Source: Diphasiastrum complanatum | Lineage: Eukaryota > Streptophyta > Lycopodiopsida > Lycopodiales > Lycopodiaceae | Assembly (NCBI GenBank): GCA_029204225.1 | Contig: CM055092.1 | Coordinates: 78,250,027 to 78,314,026 of the forward strand | Direction: 5' to 3' | Length of the DNA stretch: 64,000 nt | Part shown: in pieces, positions 20,810-33,750 of the stretch | How the letters are laid out: the number at the start of each line of letters is the position of its first letter | Numbering within the stretch: position 1 is the stretch's first letter | Notes under the pieces: generated by a model | The model's input: the letters and a program-made list of their open reading frames with translations, nothing else | What the model was told of the DNA's origin: nothing | Databases searched by the model: none | Program-made: the position numbers and the translations under genes

Positions 20810-21876
20810 CTCTTCATTGAGCTTTTCAGCTTTCTTAGCTTCATCACTTGCAGCATCTTTCCATATGACTACTTCTTCTAGAAGTGCTGATATTTCTGTA
20901 GAAAGCATCTCAATCTGAAAAAATAAAAGAACACGTGCTCACACAACCACTACATTGCAGAATTTTCCTTAACTAAATATTTCATCATCTGGTAAAAAAT
21001 TTTATCCATCAGCACCACACAAGTGTTTTGTCTCTAGAAGTCAGGGTTTATAGAGTACATTGCATGTCAGCATGCCTTACTTTTTGTTCAAGCTCTTCAA
21101 CATATGCAGCTTTCTCAGACAAATCTTTGCCTTGCATATTTGATAAGAACCTTAGCTTATCAGCTTCTGCTCTGCAAGCCCATCAAGTTCAATAAAGACT
21201 AGGATGAGGGAATTCATTTTAGATTCTACTAGATAACAACTCACCATTACATGGGTCTTCAGAATTCTTCACTTCACGATACATATTCAGATTAAAAAGC
21301 AGCAAAGAATTACAATTCAAAGTTGGCGCATTTAGAAACATAGTGCAACTAGTTTCTAATCGAGAATTGCCCAGGAATATTGAAACTTCAAAATAAATTA
21401 GGACAATTCAAATCTAGCAAAGTATCAAAAGCATACAATTCATGTACAACATAGCAAACCTGATCTGCCTTTGGCACAATTTCCCACACCAGAAACGTTT
21501 CCTCTCACACATTCCTTAGCTTGCCAAAAATGTATGGAATGCATATTGAAAACTTATCCAAACAACTTACAATTCTACATTAAATCAGAAAAATTCAAAA
21601 AGGTTCTGAACCCTTTGGATCGAGATTCATGGTAACTAGGCTTAGAAAGCAAAGAAGAATGAAGTTTTCCAAAGTGGGCCTTTATTTGGTATTTGTGAAA
21701 ATTTGACAATCCAATTTGGTTGAATCTGTTCAGTGTTAGAAATTAGGTCAAGAACAATATTCGTACTATAAAGCTATCAAATGTTTTCCCCATACTAACC
21801 TTGTATCGGCCAAGGATTTCTCAAGCTCCAAGACTTTCTGTCTGAGATTGTTCACCTCAATATCTAAAGCCAATGC
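20810..21876 (-). CDS. Coiled-coil array unit 2 (exons C2, B2, A2)
   Basis: C2 21876-21800, B2 21171-21081, A2 20914-20810 (105 nt). All three are open, with GTTAGT, GTAAGG and GTATGA donors and TGCAG/TTCAG acceptors. Sum 273 nt = 91 codons. A2 reads IEMLSTEISALLEEVVIWKD then AKKAEKLNEE; like A1 it lacks the SARIAVLKEV insertion of the other units. It is the last triplet before the 3' exon at 20.2-20.5 kb. Confidence 0.65.
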
Positions 21877-22405
21877 CTGCAAGGACATAACGCTATAACA
21901 CATAAAACACCTCCACAATCGGAAAACATACAGCGATAGTTAGTTTATGAACATAATGTAAAATTCAGAATTTGGTAAACAGTCCGCATTCACAAAAATA
22001 CTTGACCATAAAGGCTCTAAACTGACAACAACTCCGATTGTAGTGTCAAACATTACATCATAAACTCCTGCACAGCTCTTTGTCACCACCTTCAATATGA
22101 ACAATCTACTTCGCCCCACAGACATATATGTCAGGCATACATATGAATAGACATACCCTTGGAAGTTGGAACCATACATGTACAGACAGTATCATTGCTA
22201 GCAGCAATATATTGACCAATGGCACTACCCTTAATGAAATGCCCAATCTTCGTTTGACAGTTCAATTATTGGCAATATAGGGGCTTCTAGCAGTGGGGTA
22301 AGGTCGTTAATAGCTCGGTTCTAGCTAGAAACATTGTCTTCTAGATTTCAAGCTTGTCACCTGAAAGGACTTCTGTTTTATATATTAACATTGATTCGGT
22401 GATAC

Positions 22406-23417
22406 CTCTTCATTGCACTTTTCAACTTCCTTTAAAACAGCAATACGAGCACTAGTTTCATCTCTTGCAGCATCTTTCCATCTGACTATTTCATCTTGAA
22501 GAGCAGATTTTTCTGTTGAGAAGATCTCAATCTCAACAAATAAAAGAACACCCTGGTCACAACCTGCAGAGTTTACCTCATCTAAATATGTCATCATCTG
22601 GTAAAAATGTTTATCCATCAGCACCACACAAGTGTTTATCTCTAGAAGTCAGGGTTGATAAAGTACATTGCAAGTCAGTATGACTTACTTTTTGTTCAAG
22701 TTCTTCAACATATGCAGCTTTCTCAGACAAATCCTTGGCTTGCGTATTTGATAACAAACACAGCCTATCAACTTCTGATCTGTGCACAAGCCCATCCAAT
22801 TCAATTACGACTAGGATGAGGAAATTTATTTTAGATTCTACTGAATAACAACTCACTATTACATGGGTCTGCAAAATTATTCACTTTACGATACATATTC
22901 AGATTAGAAAGCAGCAAAGAATTACAATTCAAAGTTGGCACACTTAGAAACATAGTACAATTAGTTTCAAATAAAGAATTGCCCAGGAATTTTGAAACCT
23001 GAAAAAAAATTAGGAGAATTTCACCTAGCAAAGTATCAAAAGCATACAATTCATGCAGAACATAGCATTACCTAGCTTCCCAAAAATGCATTGACTGCTA
23101 AGATTGAAAACCTATCCAGACAAGTTTCAAATCTACATTAAATTGAAAAGATTCAAAATAGTTCTGAACCCTTTGGATTGAGATTCTTTGTAACTAGGCT
23201 TGAAGAATGAAGTTTTCCAAAACGGGCCTTTATTTGTGAAAATTTGAAAATCTAATTTGGTCGAATCTGTTCCGCATTAGAAATTAGGTCAAGAACAATA
23301 TACATACTCGAAAGCTATAAAAGACTTTCCCCATACTAACCTTGTTTCAGCCAAGGATTTTTCAAGCTCCAAGACTTTCTGTCTGAGATCGTTCACCTCA
23401 ATATTTAAACCCGATTC
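22406..23417 (-). CDS. Coiled-coil array unit 3 (exons C3, B3, A3)
   Basis: C3 23417-23341, B3 22779-22689, A3 22531-22406 (126 nt). Sum 294 nt = 98 codons = 14 heptads. All exons are open with intact splice sites. A3 carries the best version of the family signature EIVRWKDAARDE, matching the E(I/V)xRWK motif that I recall from the C-terminal part of the plant coiled-coil family (TGNap1/At1g24560-like; from memory). Confidence 0.7.
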
Positions 23418-23984
23418 CTGCAAAGACATGATGGTATAGCACATCAAAGACTTTCACAAAACGAAAACATATAGCAATACTTACTTTGTGAACATAATGT
23501 GAAATCCAGAATTTGGTAACTAATCCACTTCAAAAATATTCGTGACCATAAAGGATCTAAACTGACAACACTTCTGACTCTAGTTTCAAACATTAAATCA
23601 TAAACTCCTGCAAAACTCTTTGTCAATGTCTTGAATATGAACAATTTAATTGTTGAATTAAAATTAAAAAAGAGCAGGGCGGCAAAATAGACATATATCT
23701 CACCCCACAGACATACGTACAGATAGACATACCCTTGCAAGTTGCAACCATACATGTAGGGACAGTAGCATTGCTAGCAGCTATGCATTCACTTTGACCA
23801 ATACGACTGCCTTAATGAAACGCCCAATCTTCATTTGACAGTTCCATTATTGGCAGTATAGGGTCTTCTAAGTGGGGTAAGGTCATTAATAGCTCAGTTC
23901 TAGCTAGAAACAGTGTCTTCTAGATTTCAGACTCGTCACCTGAAAGTACTTGTGTTTTATATATTAACATTGATTCGTTGATAC

Positions 23985-25000
23985 CTCTTCATTGCACTTA
24001 TCAACTTACTTGCAAACAGCAATATGAGAACCAGTTTCATCTCTTGCAGCAACTTTCCATCTGACTACTTCTTCTTGAAGTGCTGATATTTCTGTTGAAA
24101 GCATCTCAATCTCAACAAATAAAAGAAAACGTGGTCACAACTTGCAGTGTTCTCCTTATCTAAATATTTCATCATCTGGTAAAAATGTTTATCAATCAGC
24201 ACCACACGAGTGTTTGTCTCTACAAGTCAGGGTTTATAGAGTACATTGCATGTCAGGATGCCTTACTTTGTGTTTAAGTTCTTCAACATATGCAGCTTTC
24301 TCAGACAGATCTTTGGCGTGCGTATTTGATAAGAAACTCAGCTTATCAGCATCGGATCTGCACACAAGCCCATCAACTTCAATTAAGACTAGGATAAGGG
24401 AATTTATTTTAGATTCTACAAGGTAACAACTCACTATCAGATGGGTCTGCAAAATTCTTCACTTCACGATACATAGTCAGGTTAGAAAGCAGCAAAGAAT
24501 TATGATTCAAAGTTGGCACAATTAGAAACATAGTACAACTGGTTTCGAATCGAGAATTACCCAGGAATCTTGGAACATGAAAAAAAAAAAATAGGACAAT
24601 TTCAATCTAGCCAAGTATCAAAACCATGCAATTCATGTACAACATAGCAAACATGATGTGTATTTAGCACAATTACCCCCAAGTTTCAATTCTACATTAA
24701 ATCGGAAAGATTCAAAAAGGTTCTGAACCCTTTGGATCGAATTTCATTGTCACTAGGCTTAGAAAGCAAGGAAGAATGAAGTTTTCCAGAGTGGGCCTCT
24801 ATTTGGTCTTTGTGGAAATTTGACAATCTAATTTTGTCAAATCTGTTCCGCGTAAGAAATTAGGTCCAGAACAATATTCATAATTTCGTCTATAAAGTTG
24901 TCATATACTTTCCCCATACTAACCTTGTTTCGGCCAAGGACTTCTCAAGCTCCAAGACTTTCTGTCTCAGATCATTCACCTCAATATCTACAGCTGCTGC
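23985..25000 (-). CDS. Coiled-coil array unit 4 (exons C4, B4, A4)
   Basis: C4 25000-24924, B4 24357-24267, A4 24110-23985 (126 nt). C4 and B4 are intact. A4 has an in-frame TAA near its end (VCK-stop), created within the sequence AA|GTAAGT, which is also a near-perfect new splice donor; if used it would shorten A4 and shift frame. This unit is probably skipped or breaks the protein. Confidence 0.6.
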
Positions 25001-25562
25001 CTGCAAGGACATAACAGTATAACACATCAACGATTTTCACAATCCGAAAACATACAGCAATAGTTACTTTGTGAACATAATGATCACAAGCTCCTGCACC
25101 ACTCATTGTCACCACCTTGAATATGAACAATCTACTTGTTGACTTTGAGTTCTCAAAGAGTAGGGCGAAAAACAGACATATATGTCACCCCACAGGCATA
25201 GGTACAGATAGACATACACTAGCAATTTGCAACCATGTGTAGGGACGGTAGCATTGCTAGCAGCTATACACTCACTTTGACCAATGGTACTGCCCTTAAT
25301 GAAATGAACAATCTTCAGTTGACAGTTCAATTATTGACAATAGCATTGCTAGCAGCTATACATTCACTTTGACCAATGTCACTGCCCTTAATGAAATACC
25401 CGATCTTCGTTTGACAGTTCAATTATTGGCAGTATAGAGCCTTCCAGCAGTGGGCTAAATTCATTAATAGCACAGTTCTAGATAGAAACTTTGTCCTTTA
25501 GACTTCAAGCTCGTCACCTGAAAGGGCTTCTGTTTTATATATTAACATTCATTCGGTGATAC

Positions 25563-26499
25563 CTCTTCATTGCACTTTTCAACTTCCTTTAAAACAGCAA
25601 TACGAGTACTAGTTTCATCTCTAGCAGCATCTTTCCGTTTGACTACTACTTCTTGAACTGCCGATGTCGAGAAGATCTCAATCTCAACAAATAAAAGAAC
25701 ACCTGGTCACAACTTGCAGAGTTTTCCTTATCCAAATATTTCATCATCTGGTAAAAATGTATATCCATCAGCACCACACAAGTGTTTGTCTCTACAAGTC
25801 AGCATGCCTTACTTTTTGTTTAAGTTCTTCAACATATGCACCTTGTTCAGACAAATCCTTGGCTTGCGTATTTGATAAGAACATCAGCTTATCAGCTTCT
25901 GATCTGCACACAAAACCATCAAATTCGAGAATTTATTTTAGATTCTACTACATAACAACTCACTATTACATGGGTTTCGAATCGAGAATTGCCCAGGAAT
26001 CTTGGAACACGAAAGAAAATTAGGAGAATTTGGATCAAGCAAAATATCAAAAGCATACAATTCATGTAGAACATAGCAAAGATGACGTCTTTAGCACAAC
26101 TTCGCACACCAGAAACATTACCTCTCACACATTCCCTAGCTTACCAAAAATGCATTGAATGCTACGATTGAAAACTTACCCAAACAAGTTGCAATTCTAC
26201 ATTAAATCGGAAAGATTCATTAAAGGTTCTGAACCCTTTGGATCGAGATTCATTGTAACTAGGCTTAGAAAGCAAAGAAGAATAAAGTTTTCCAAAGTGG
26301 GCCTTTATTTGGTTTTTGTGAATATTTGACAATCTAATTTGGTCGAATCTGTTCCACGATAGAAATTAGGTCAAGAACAATATTCGTACTATAAAATTAT
26401 CAAATCCTTTCCCTATACTAACCTTGTTTCAAACAAGGACTTCTCAAGCTCCAAGACCGTCTGTCTGAGATCGTTCACCTCAACATCTACAGCTGCTGC
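25563..26499 (-). CDS. Coiled-coil array unit 5 (exons C5, B5, A5)
   Basis: C5 26499-26423, B5 25903-25813, A5 25682-25563 (120 nt, 40 codons). All are open. A5 has in-frame indels relative to A3, so it keeps frame but not exact heptad length. B5 reads SEQGAYVEEL instead of SEKAAYVEEL. Confidence 0.6.
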
Positions 26500-26727
26500 C
26501 TGCAAGGACAGAACGTTATAACACATCAAAGACCTCCACAATCCGAAAACATACAGCAATAGTTACTTTATGAACATAATGTGAAATCCAGAATTTGGTC
26601 AATGGTCCACTTCAAAAAAAAATTTGACCATAAAGGCCCTAAACTGACACTTCGGACTCTAGTTTCAAGTTGCAATTATGCATGTGGGGAGAGTAGCATT
26701 GCTAGCAGCTATATATTAACTTTGACC

Positions 26728-26814
26728 TATGCTTCTTGGTTTCCAAGGGGAGGCTCGAACTTGGGACCAGTGAAACTTTGGATGCCAAACTAACCAACTT
26801 AACCAACCCCGTTG
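26728..26814 (-). mobile_element. Short tRNA-like SINE, 87 bp, with 13-bp target duplication
   Basis: Flanked by perfect direct repeats ATTAACTTTGACC (26715-26727, 26815-26827). On the minus strand it begins with a GGTTGGTTAAGTTGG box-A-like stretch and contains GGTCCCAAGTTCGAGCC, a box-B (GTTCGA) promoter word. These are RNA polymerase III signals typical of tRNA-derived SINEs. It sits in the interval between units 5 and 6; the same place in other units lacks it. Confidence 0.8.
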
Positions 26815-26984
26815 ATTAACTTTGACCAATTGCACTGCTCTTAATGAAATGTTCAAATATTGACAGTATTTGGCCTTCTAGCGGTGGGGTAAATTAATCA
26901 GTTCAAGCTAGAAACAGTGTCTTCTAGATTTCAGGCTCATCGAAAGGACTTCTGTTTTATATATTAACAGTGATTCGGTGATAC

Positions 26985-28012
26985 CACTTCACAACTTCCT
27001 TTAAAGCAGCAATTCGAGCACTAGGTTCAAATCTTCCAGCATATTTCCATCTGACTACTTCTTGAACTGCCGATATTTCTGTTGTGAAGATCCCAATCTC
27101 AACAAATAAAAGCACACGTGGTGACAACTTGCAGACTTTTCCTTACGTAAATATTCCATCATCTAGTAAAAATGTTTATCCATCAGCACCACACAAGTGT
27201 TTGTCTCTAGAAGTCAGGGTTGATAGAGAACATTGCATGTCAGCATGCCTTACTTTTTGCTTAAGTTCTTCAACATATGCAGCTTTCTCAAACAAATCCT
27301 TGGCTTGCGTATTTGATAAGAACCTCAGCTTATCAGCTTCTGATCTGCACACAAGCCCATCAAGTTCAATTAAGCCTAGAATGAGGGAATTAATTTTAGA
27401 TTCTACTAGATAACCACTCACTATTATGTGGGTCTTGAAAGTTCTTCACTTCACGACACATATTCAGATTAGAAAGCACCAAAGAATTACGATTCACAGT
27501 AGGCATACTTAGAAACATAGTACAACATGTTTCAAATCGAGAATGGCCCAGGAATTTTGGAACTTGAAAAAAATTTAGGAGAATTTGAATCTAGCAAAGT
27601 ATCAAAAGCAACAAAAGTAGAACATAGCAAACATGATTTGTCTTTAGCACAATTTCCCACAACAGAAACTTTAGCTCTCACACATTCCCGAGCTTCCCAA
27701 AAATGCATGGAATGCTAAGATTGAATACTTATCCAAAAAAGTTTCAAATCTACATTAAATCGGAAAGACTCGTAACTAGTTTCAGAAAGCAAAGAAGAAT
27801 GAAGTTTTCCAAAGTGGGACATTATTTGCTCTTTGTGTTTGACAATGCAATTTGGTAAAATCTGTTCGGTGTTAGAAATTAGGTCAAGAACAATATTCGT
27901 ACTATAAAGTTATCAAATACTTTCCCCATACTAACATTGTTTTGGACAAGGATTTCTCAAGCTCCAAAGATTTCTGTCTGAGATCGTTCACCTCAATATC
28001 TAAAGCCGATGC
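26985..28012 (-). CDS. Coiled-coil array unit 6 (exons C6, B6, A6; A6 damaged)
   Basis: C6 28012-27936, B6 27344-27254, A6 27097-26985 (113 nt). C6 and B6 are open. A6 lost ~13 nt near its 3' end (from the EVEKCNEE region), so its length is no longer a multiple of three and the frame would shift into the next unit. Confidence 0.55.
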
Positions 28013-28584
28013 CTGCAAGGACATAACAGTATATGTAACACATCAAAGACTTCAACAAATCCCAAAACATAGAGCCATAGTTACCTTGGGAACATAATGT
28101 AAAATCAAGAATATGGTAAATCGTACACATTCAAAAAAATTCATGACCATAAAAGCTCTAAACTGAAAACACTTCGGACTCTAGTTTCAAACAATATATC
28201 ATGAACTCCCGCACAACTCTTTGTGACCACCTTGAATATGAACAAACTACTTGTTGAATTCGTGTTCTCAAACAGTAGGGCGGCAAAACAGACATATATG
28301 TCAACCCACAGGCATACGTATACATAGAAATACCCTTTCAAGGTTCAACCATACATGTACGGACAGTAGCATTGCTAGAATCTATAAATTCACTTTGACA
28401 AATGCAACTGTCCATAATGAAATGCCCAATCTTTGTTTGACAGTTACATGGCAGTATAGGGCCTTCTAGCAGTGGGGTAAGGTCATTAATAGCTCAGTTC
28501 TGGCTAGAAACAGTGTCTTCTAGATTTCAAGCTCGTCACCTGAAAGGGCTTCTGTTTTATATATTAACATTCATTCGGTGATAC

Positions 28585-29645
28585 CTCTGCAGTGCACTTT
28601 TCAACCTCCTTTAAAACAGCAATACGAGCACTAGCTTCATCTCTTGAAGCATCGTTACATCTGACTACTTCTTGAAGTGCTGATATTTCTGTTGAGAGTA
28701 TCCCAATCTCAACAAATGAACTTGCAGAGTTTTCCTTATCTAAATATTTCATCATCTGGTAAATATGTTCATCCATCAGCACCACACAAGTGTTTATCTC
28801 TAGAAGTCACGGTTGATAGAGTACATTGCATGTCAGTATGCCTTACTTTTTGTTCAAGTTCTTCAACATATGCAGCTTTATCAGACAAATCTTCGGCTTG
28901 CGTATTTGATAAGAACCTTAGCTTATCAGCTTCCGATCTGCACACAACTCCATCAAGCTCAATTAAGACTAGGATGAGAAAATTTATTTTAGATTCTACT
29001 GAATGACAACCCACTATTAACCGGGTCTGCAGAATTCTTCACTTCACGATACATATTCAGATTAGAAAGCAGCAAATATGAATCAAAGTTGGCACACTTA
29101 GAAACATACTACAACTAGTTTCGAATCGGGTATTGATCAGGAATCTTGGAACATGAAAGAAAATCAGGAGAATTTGAATATGGCAAAGTATCAAAAGGAT
29201 AAAATTCATGTCAAACATAGCAAAGATGATGTATCTTTAGCAAAATTTCCCACACGACAAACGTTACCTCTCACAGAATCCCTAGCTTCCCAGAAATGCA
29301 TTGAAATCTAAGATTGAAAAATTATACAAACAAATTTCAAATCTACATCAAATCGGAAATATTCAAAAAGGTTTTGAACCCTTTGGATTGAGATTCATTG
29401 CAAGTAGCCCTAGAAAGCAAGAAAATTTGGAGTTTTTCAAAGTGGGCCTTCATTTGGTCTTTGGGGAAAATTTGATAATCCAATCTGGTGGAATCTGTTC
29501 AGTGTTAGAAATTAGGCAAGGAACATTACTCATACTATAAAGCTATCAAAGACTTTCCCCATGCTAACCTTGTTTCGGCCAAGGAACTTTCAAGCTCCAA
29601 GCCTTTCTGTCTGAGATCATTCAACTCAATATTTAAAGCCGATTC
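28585..29645 (-). CDS. Coiled-coil array unit 7 (exons C7, B7, A7)
   Basis: C7 29645-29569, B7 28937-28847, A7 28707-28585 (123 nt, 41 codons). All are open with consensus splice sites. A7 reads EVVRCNDASRDEAS, so the usually conserved RWK is RCN. Confidence 0.6.
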
Positions 29646-30089
29646 CTGCAAGGCAATGATGGTATAACACATCAAAGACTTTGGTAAATGGTTCACATTC
29701 AAAAAAATTCGTGACCATAATGGCTTTGAACTGACAACACTTCGGACTCTAGTTTCAAACATTACATCATAAACTCCTGCACAGCTCTTTGTCACCACCT
29801 TGAATATGAACAATCTACTTGTTGACTTTAAGTTTTTCCAAGAGTAGGGCGCCAAAACAGACATATGTGTCATTGCTAGCAGCTATACATTCACTTTGAC
29901 GAATGTGACCGCCCTTAATAAAATGCCCAATCTTCATTTGACAGTTCAATTATTGGCTGTATAGAGTCTTCTAGCAGTGGGGTAAGGTCATCAATAGCTC
30001 AGTTCTAGCTAGAAACCATGTTTTCTAGATTTCAAGCTCATCACTTAAAAGGACTTGGGTTTTATACATTAACATTCATTCGGTGATCC

Positions 30090-31121
30090 CTCTTCATTGC
30101 ACTTTTCAAGTACCTTTAAAACAGCAACATGAGCACTAGCTTCATCTCTTGAAGCATCTTTCCATCTGACTACTTCTTCTTGAAGTGCTGATATTTCTGT
30201 TGAGAGGATCTCAATCTCCACAAATAAAAGAACACGTGGTCACAACTTGCAGACTTTTCCTTATCTAAATATTTCATCGTATGTCTCTAGAAGTCAGGTT
30301 CGATAGAGTACATTGCATGTCAGTATGCCTTACTTCTTGTTCAAGTTCATCAACATATGCAGCTTTCTCAGACAAATCTTTAGCTTGCATATTTGATAAG
30401 AACCGGGGTCACAACTTGCAATGTTCTCTTATCTAAATATTTCATCATCTGATAAAAATGTTTATCAATTAGTACCACAGAAGTGTTTGTCTCTACAAGT
30501 CAGGGTTGATAGAGTACATTGCATGTCAGCATGCCTTACTTTTTGTTTAAGTTCTTCAACATATGCAGCTTTCTCAGACAAATCTTTGGCTTGCGTATTT
30601 GATAAGAAACTCAGCTTATCAGCATCGAATCTGCACACAAGCCCATCAAGTTCAATTAAGACTAGGATGAGGGAATTTATGTTACATTCTACTAGATGAC
30701 AACTCACTATCAACTGGGTCTGCAGAATTCTTCACTTCAAGATACATATTCATATTAGAAAGCAGCAAAAAATCATGTAGAACATAGCAAAGATGATGTG
30801 TCTTTAGCATATTTGCAACACCAGAAACATTACCTCTCACACATTCCCTAGCTCCCCAGAAATGCACTAAATGCCAACATTGAAAACTTTACCAAACAAG
30901 TTTCAAATCTACATTCATTCGGAAAGATTCGGGCCTTTATTTGATCCTTGTGAAAATTTGATAATCTAATTTGGTCGAATCTGTTTGGTGTTAGAAATTA
31001 GGGCAAGAACAATATTTGTAATCAAATGCTTTTCCCATACTAACCTTGTTTCGTCCAAGGATTTCTCAATTTTCAAGACTTTCTGTCTGAGATTCTTCAG
31101 CTCCATATATGAATCCGATGC
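30090..31121 (-). CDS. Coiled-coil array unit 8 (C8, B8, partial extra B, A8 with lost donor)
   Basis: C8 31121-31045, B8 30630-30540, a truncated second B exon 30404-30334 without an acceptor (local ~175-bp duplication), and A8 30215-30090 (126 nt). C8 and B8 are open. The A8 donor, GTATCAC in other units, is GGATCAC here, so normal splicing from A8 is unlikely. Confidence 0.55.
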
Positions 31122-31679
31122 CTGTAAGGACATAACGTTATAACACATCAAAGGCTGTCACAATCTGAAAACATACAAATATAGTTACTTTGTGACATAA
31201 TGTAAAATCCAGAATTTCGTATTCACATTCAAAAAAATTCGTGACCATAAAGGCTCTAAACGGACAACACTTCGGACTCTAATTTCGAACATTACATCAT
31301 ATACTCCTGCACAACTCTTTGTCAGCACCTTGAATATCAACAATCTACTTGTTGAATTTCAGTTCTCAAAGAGTAGGGCAGCAAAACAAACATATGTTTC
31401 ACCCAACAGGCATACGCACACATAGGCATACCCTTGAAAGTTGCAACCATATGTGTAGGGACAGTAGCATTGCTAGCAGCTATACATTCACTTTGACAAT
31501 TGTGATCGCCCTTAATACAATGCCGTATCTTCGTTTGACAGTTCAATTATTGGCAATATAGGGCCCTCAAGAAGTGGGTAACGTCATTAATCACTCAGTT
31601 CTAGCTAGAGACAGTGTTTTCTAGATTTCAAGCTCGTCACCTGAAACGACTTGTGTTTTATGTATTAATCAACTTACTT

Positions 31680-32722
31680 TAAAACAGCAATACGAGCACT
31701 AGTTTCATCTCTTGCAGCATCTTTCCATCTGACTACTTCTTGAAGTGCTGATATATCTGTTGAGAGGATCTTAATCTCAACAAATAACAGAACATCTGGT
31801 CACAACCTTCGGAGCTTACCTCATCTAAATATGCATTATCTGGTAAAAATGTTTATCCATCAGGACCACACAAGTGTTTATCTCTAGAAGTCAGGGTTGA
31901 CAGAATTGCATGTCAGTATCCCTTACTTTTTGTTCAAGTTCTTCAACATATGCAGCTTTTGAAGACAAATCTTTGGCTTGCGTATTTGATAAGAACCTCA
32001 GCTTATTAGCTTCCAATCTGCACACAAGCCCATCAAGTTAATTAAGACCAGGATGACTTTATTTTAGATTCCACTATATGACAACTCACTATTAACTGGT
32101 TCTGCAGAATTCTTCACGTCACGATACATACTCAGACTACAAAGCAGCAAAGAATTACGATTTGAAGTTGGCACACTTAGAAACATAGTACAGCCAGTTT
32201 CAAATCGGAAATTCCCCAGGAATATTGGAACTTGAAAAAAAATTAGGAGAACTTGTATCTAGCAATGTATCAAAAGCATACAATTCATGTAGAACATAGC
32301 AAAGTTGATGTGTCTTTAGCACAATTTCCCACACCAGAAACATTCCTCTCACACACTCCCTAGTTTCCCAAAAATGCATTGAATGCTAAGATTGAAAACT
32401 TAAGCAAACTAGTTACAAATCTACATTAAATCGGAAAGATTCAAAAAGGTTCTGAACCCTTTGGATCGAGACTCGTTGTAACTAGGCTTAGAAAGCAAAG
32501 AAGAATGAAGTTTTCCAAAGTGGGCCTTTATTGGGTCTTTGGGAAAATTTGACAATCCAATTTGGTCGAATCTGTTCGATGTTCGAAATTAGCTCAAGAA
32601 AAATATTTGTACTATAAAGCTATCAAATATTTTCCCCATACTAACCTTGTATTGGCCAAGGATTTCTCAAGCTCCAAGACTTTCTGTCTGAGATTGTTCA
32701 CCTCAATATCTAAAGCCAATGC
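31680..32722 (-). CDS. Coiled-coil array unit 9 (C9, B9, A9 truncated)
   Basis: C9 32722-32646, B9 32017-31927, A9 from 31775 to about 31680. C9 and B9 are open. A small deletion removed the last ~18 nt of A9 and its donor. This is the unit next to the transposon block; the intron upstream of C9 is cut at 33028. Confidence 0.55.
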
Positions 32723-33028
32723 CTGCAAGGACATAACGCTATAACACATCAAAGACCTCCACAATCGGAAAACATACAGCGAAAGTTAGTTTATGAACAT
32801 AATGTAAAATCCAGAATTTGGTAAACAGTCCACATTCAAAAAAATACTTGACCATAAAGGCTCTAAACTCACAACACTTCAGCCTCTAGTTTCAAACATT
32901 ACATGATAAACTCCTGCAAATCTCTTTGTCACCACCTTGAATATGAGCAATCTACTTCTTAAATTTGAGTTCTCAAAGAGTAGGGCATCAAAACAGACAT
33001 ATATGTCACCACACAGGCATACGTACAG

Positions 33029-33668
33029 ATCCTGCATGTAACTATTTTTGACAATTCTGGATCACAAAGCAGATTTCCTATCATGTAGTGCTACTGCTGA
33101 AGAAAGATGTGATACGAGCCGCAACATGAGGTAACATGGACCGTCACTGACGTCGTCTAGGAGGGTGAAAACTATGCACTCTCGTAACATGGCGTGAAGT
33201 GCGAACTGCAGCATGACTATGAGTGATACACTGTCTCTGACATCGGTGAGGTGGTGTGTCATTGTCATCGTCATCAGACCGTGTCTGTCTCCTGGTGAAG
33301 AAGGATGTAATCTGAGCCTGAGAGCTAGGATGTGGCTGGTTAGCTGACTGGTACATATCCTGGCGCAGCAAGACCATCTCTCGTAGCATAACTGCGACAC
33401 AACGAGAGTCCTCATAACCAATTAGTGCTCTGAGTGTAGTAGGCATGTCACGGAATAGACAGTGATATCTCCCTCTAATCTCATAATATATGGGGCATCT
33501 GAAGATGAAATGCTCCTCGGACTCTATCTCCTGAAGGGGACATAGAAGGCATAGTCTCTCCTCTCGTGGTGTACCCTGGAATCTACCTGTCTCAATAGCC
33601 AGCTGATGGGAGGAGACTCTAAACTGTCCCAAAGTGAAATGGAGACCGTGTGATAGCCCAAAGGACAA
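33029..33668 (-). pseudogene. LINE 3' end (zinc-binding C-terminus)
   Basis: Minus-strand frame with RVSSHQLAIETGRFQGTPRE, ERLCLLCPLQEIESEEHF, then RCPIYYEIRGRY. This C-x2-C...H...C arrangement is typical of the region after RT in some LINEs. It is followed by an aspartate-rich, histidine/arginine-rich tail (RSDDDDNDTPPH; FHPPRRRQ-stop at 33144) and ~115 bp of 3' sequence ending at 33029, where the coiled-coil array is interrupted. 5'-truncated at about 33668. Confidence 0.8.
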
Positions 33669-33673
33669 ATGCC

Positions 33674-33676
<3 letters not shown>

Positions 33677-33750
<74 letters not shown>

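Larger units (their letters stand above)
20501..33028 (-). repeat. Tandem array of eight ~1.5-kb units, each with exons C, B and A
   Basis: Eight head-to-tail units. C exons start at 32722, 31121, 29645, 28012, 26499, 25000, 23417 and 21876; successive distances are 1601, 1476, 1633, 1513, 1499, 1583 and 1541 bp. Introns are repeated too: for example the block GCATTGCTAGCAGCTATACA and the block TAGGCTTAGAAAGCAAAGAA recur in almost every unit. The unit is therefore a genomic tandem duplication including introns. The array is cut at 33028 by a LINE and resumes as the Locus I triplet at 53545-54755. Local changes include a ~95-bp duplication at 25249-25437, a partial second B exon in unit 8 (30334-30404) and a SINE in the unit 5/6 interval. 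Confidence 0.9.

Noticed and set aside
26728-26814. Functional tRNA gene
   Set aside because: The box A and box B words are there, but no cloverleaf can be drawn, and the perfect flanking duplication points to a SINE.
20501-33028. CRISPR-like or satellite array
   Set aside because: Units are ~1.5 kb with exons, introns and splice sites, not short repeats with spacers.
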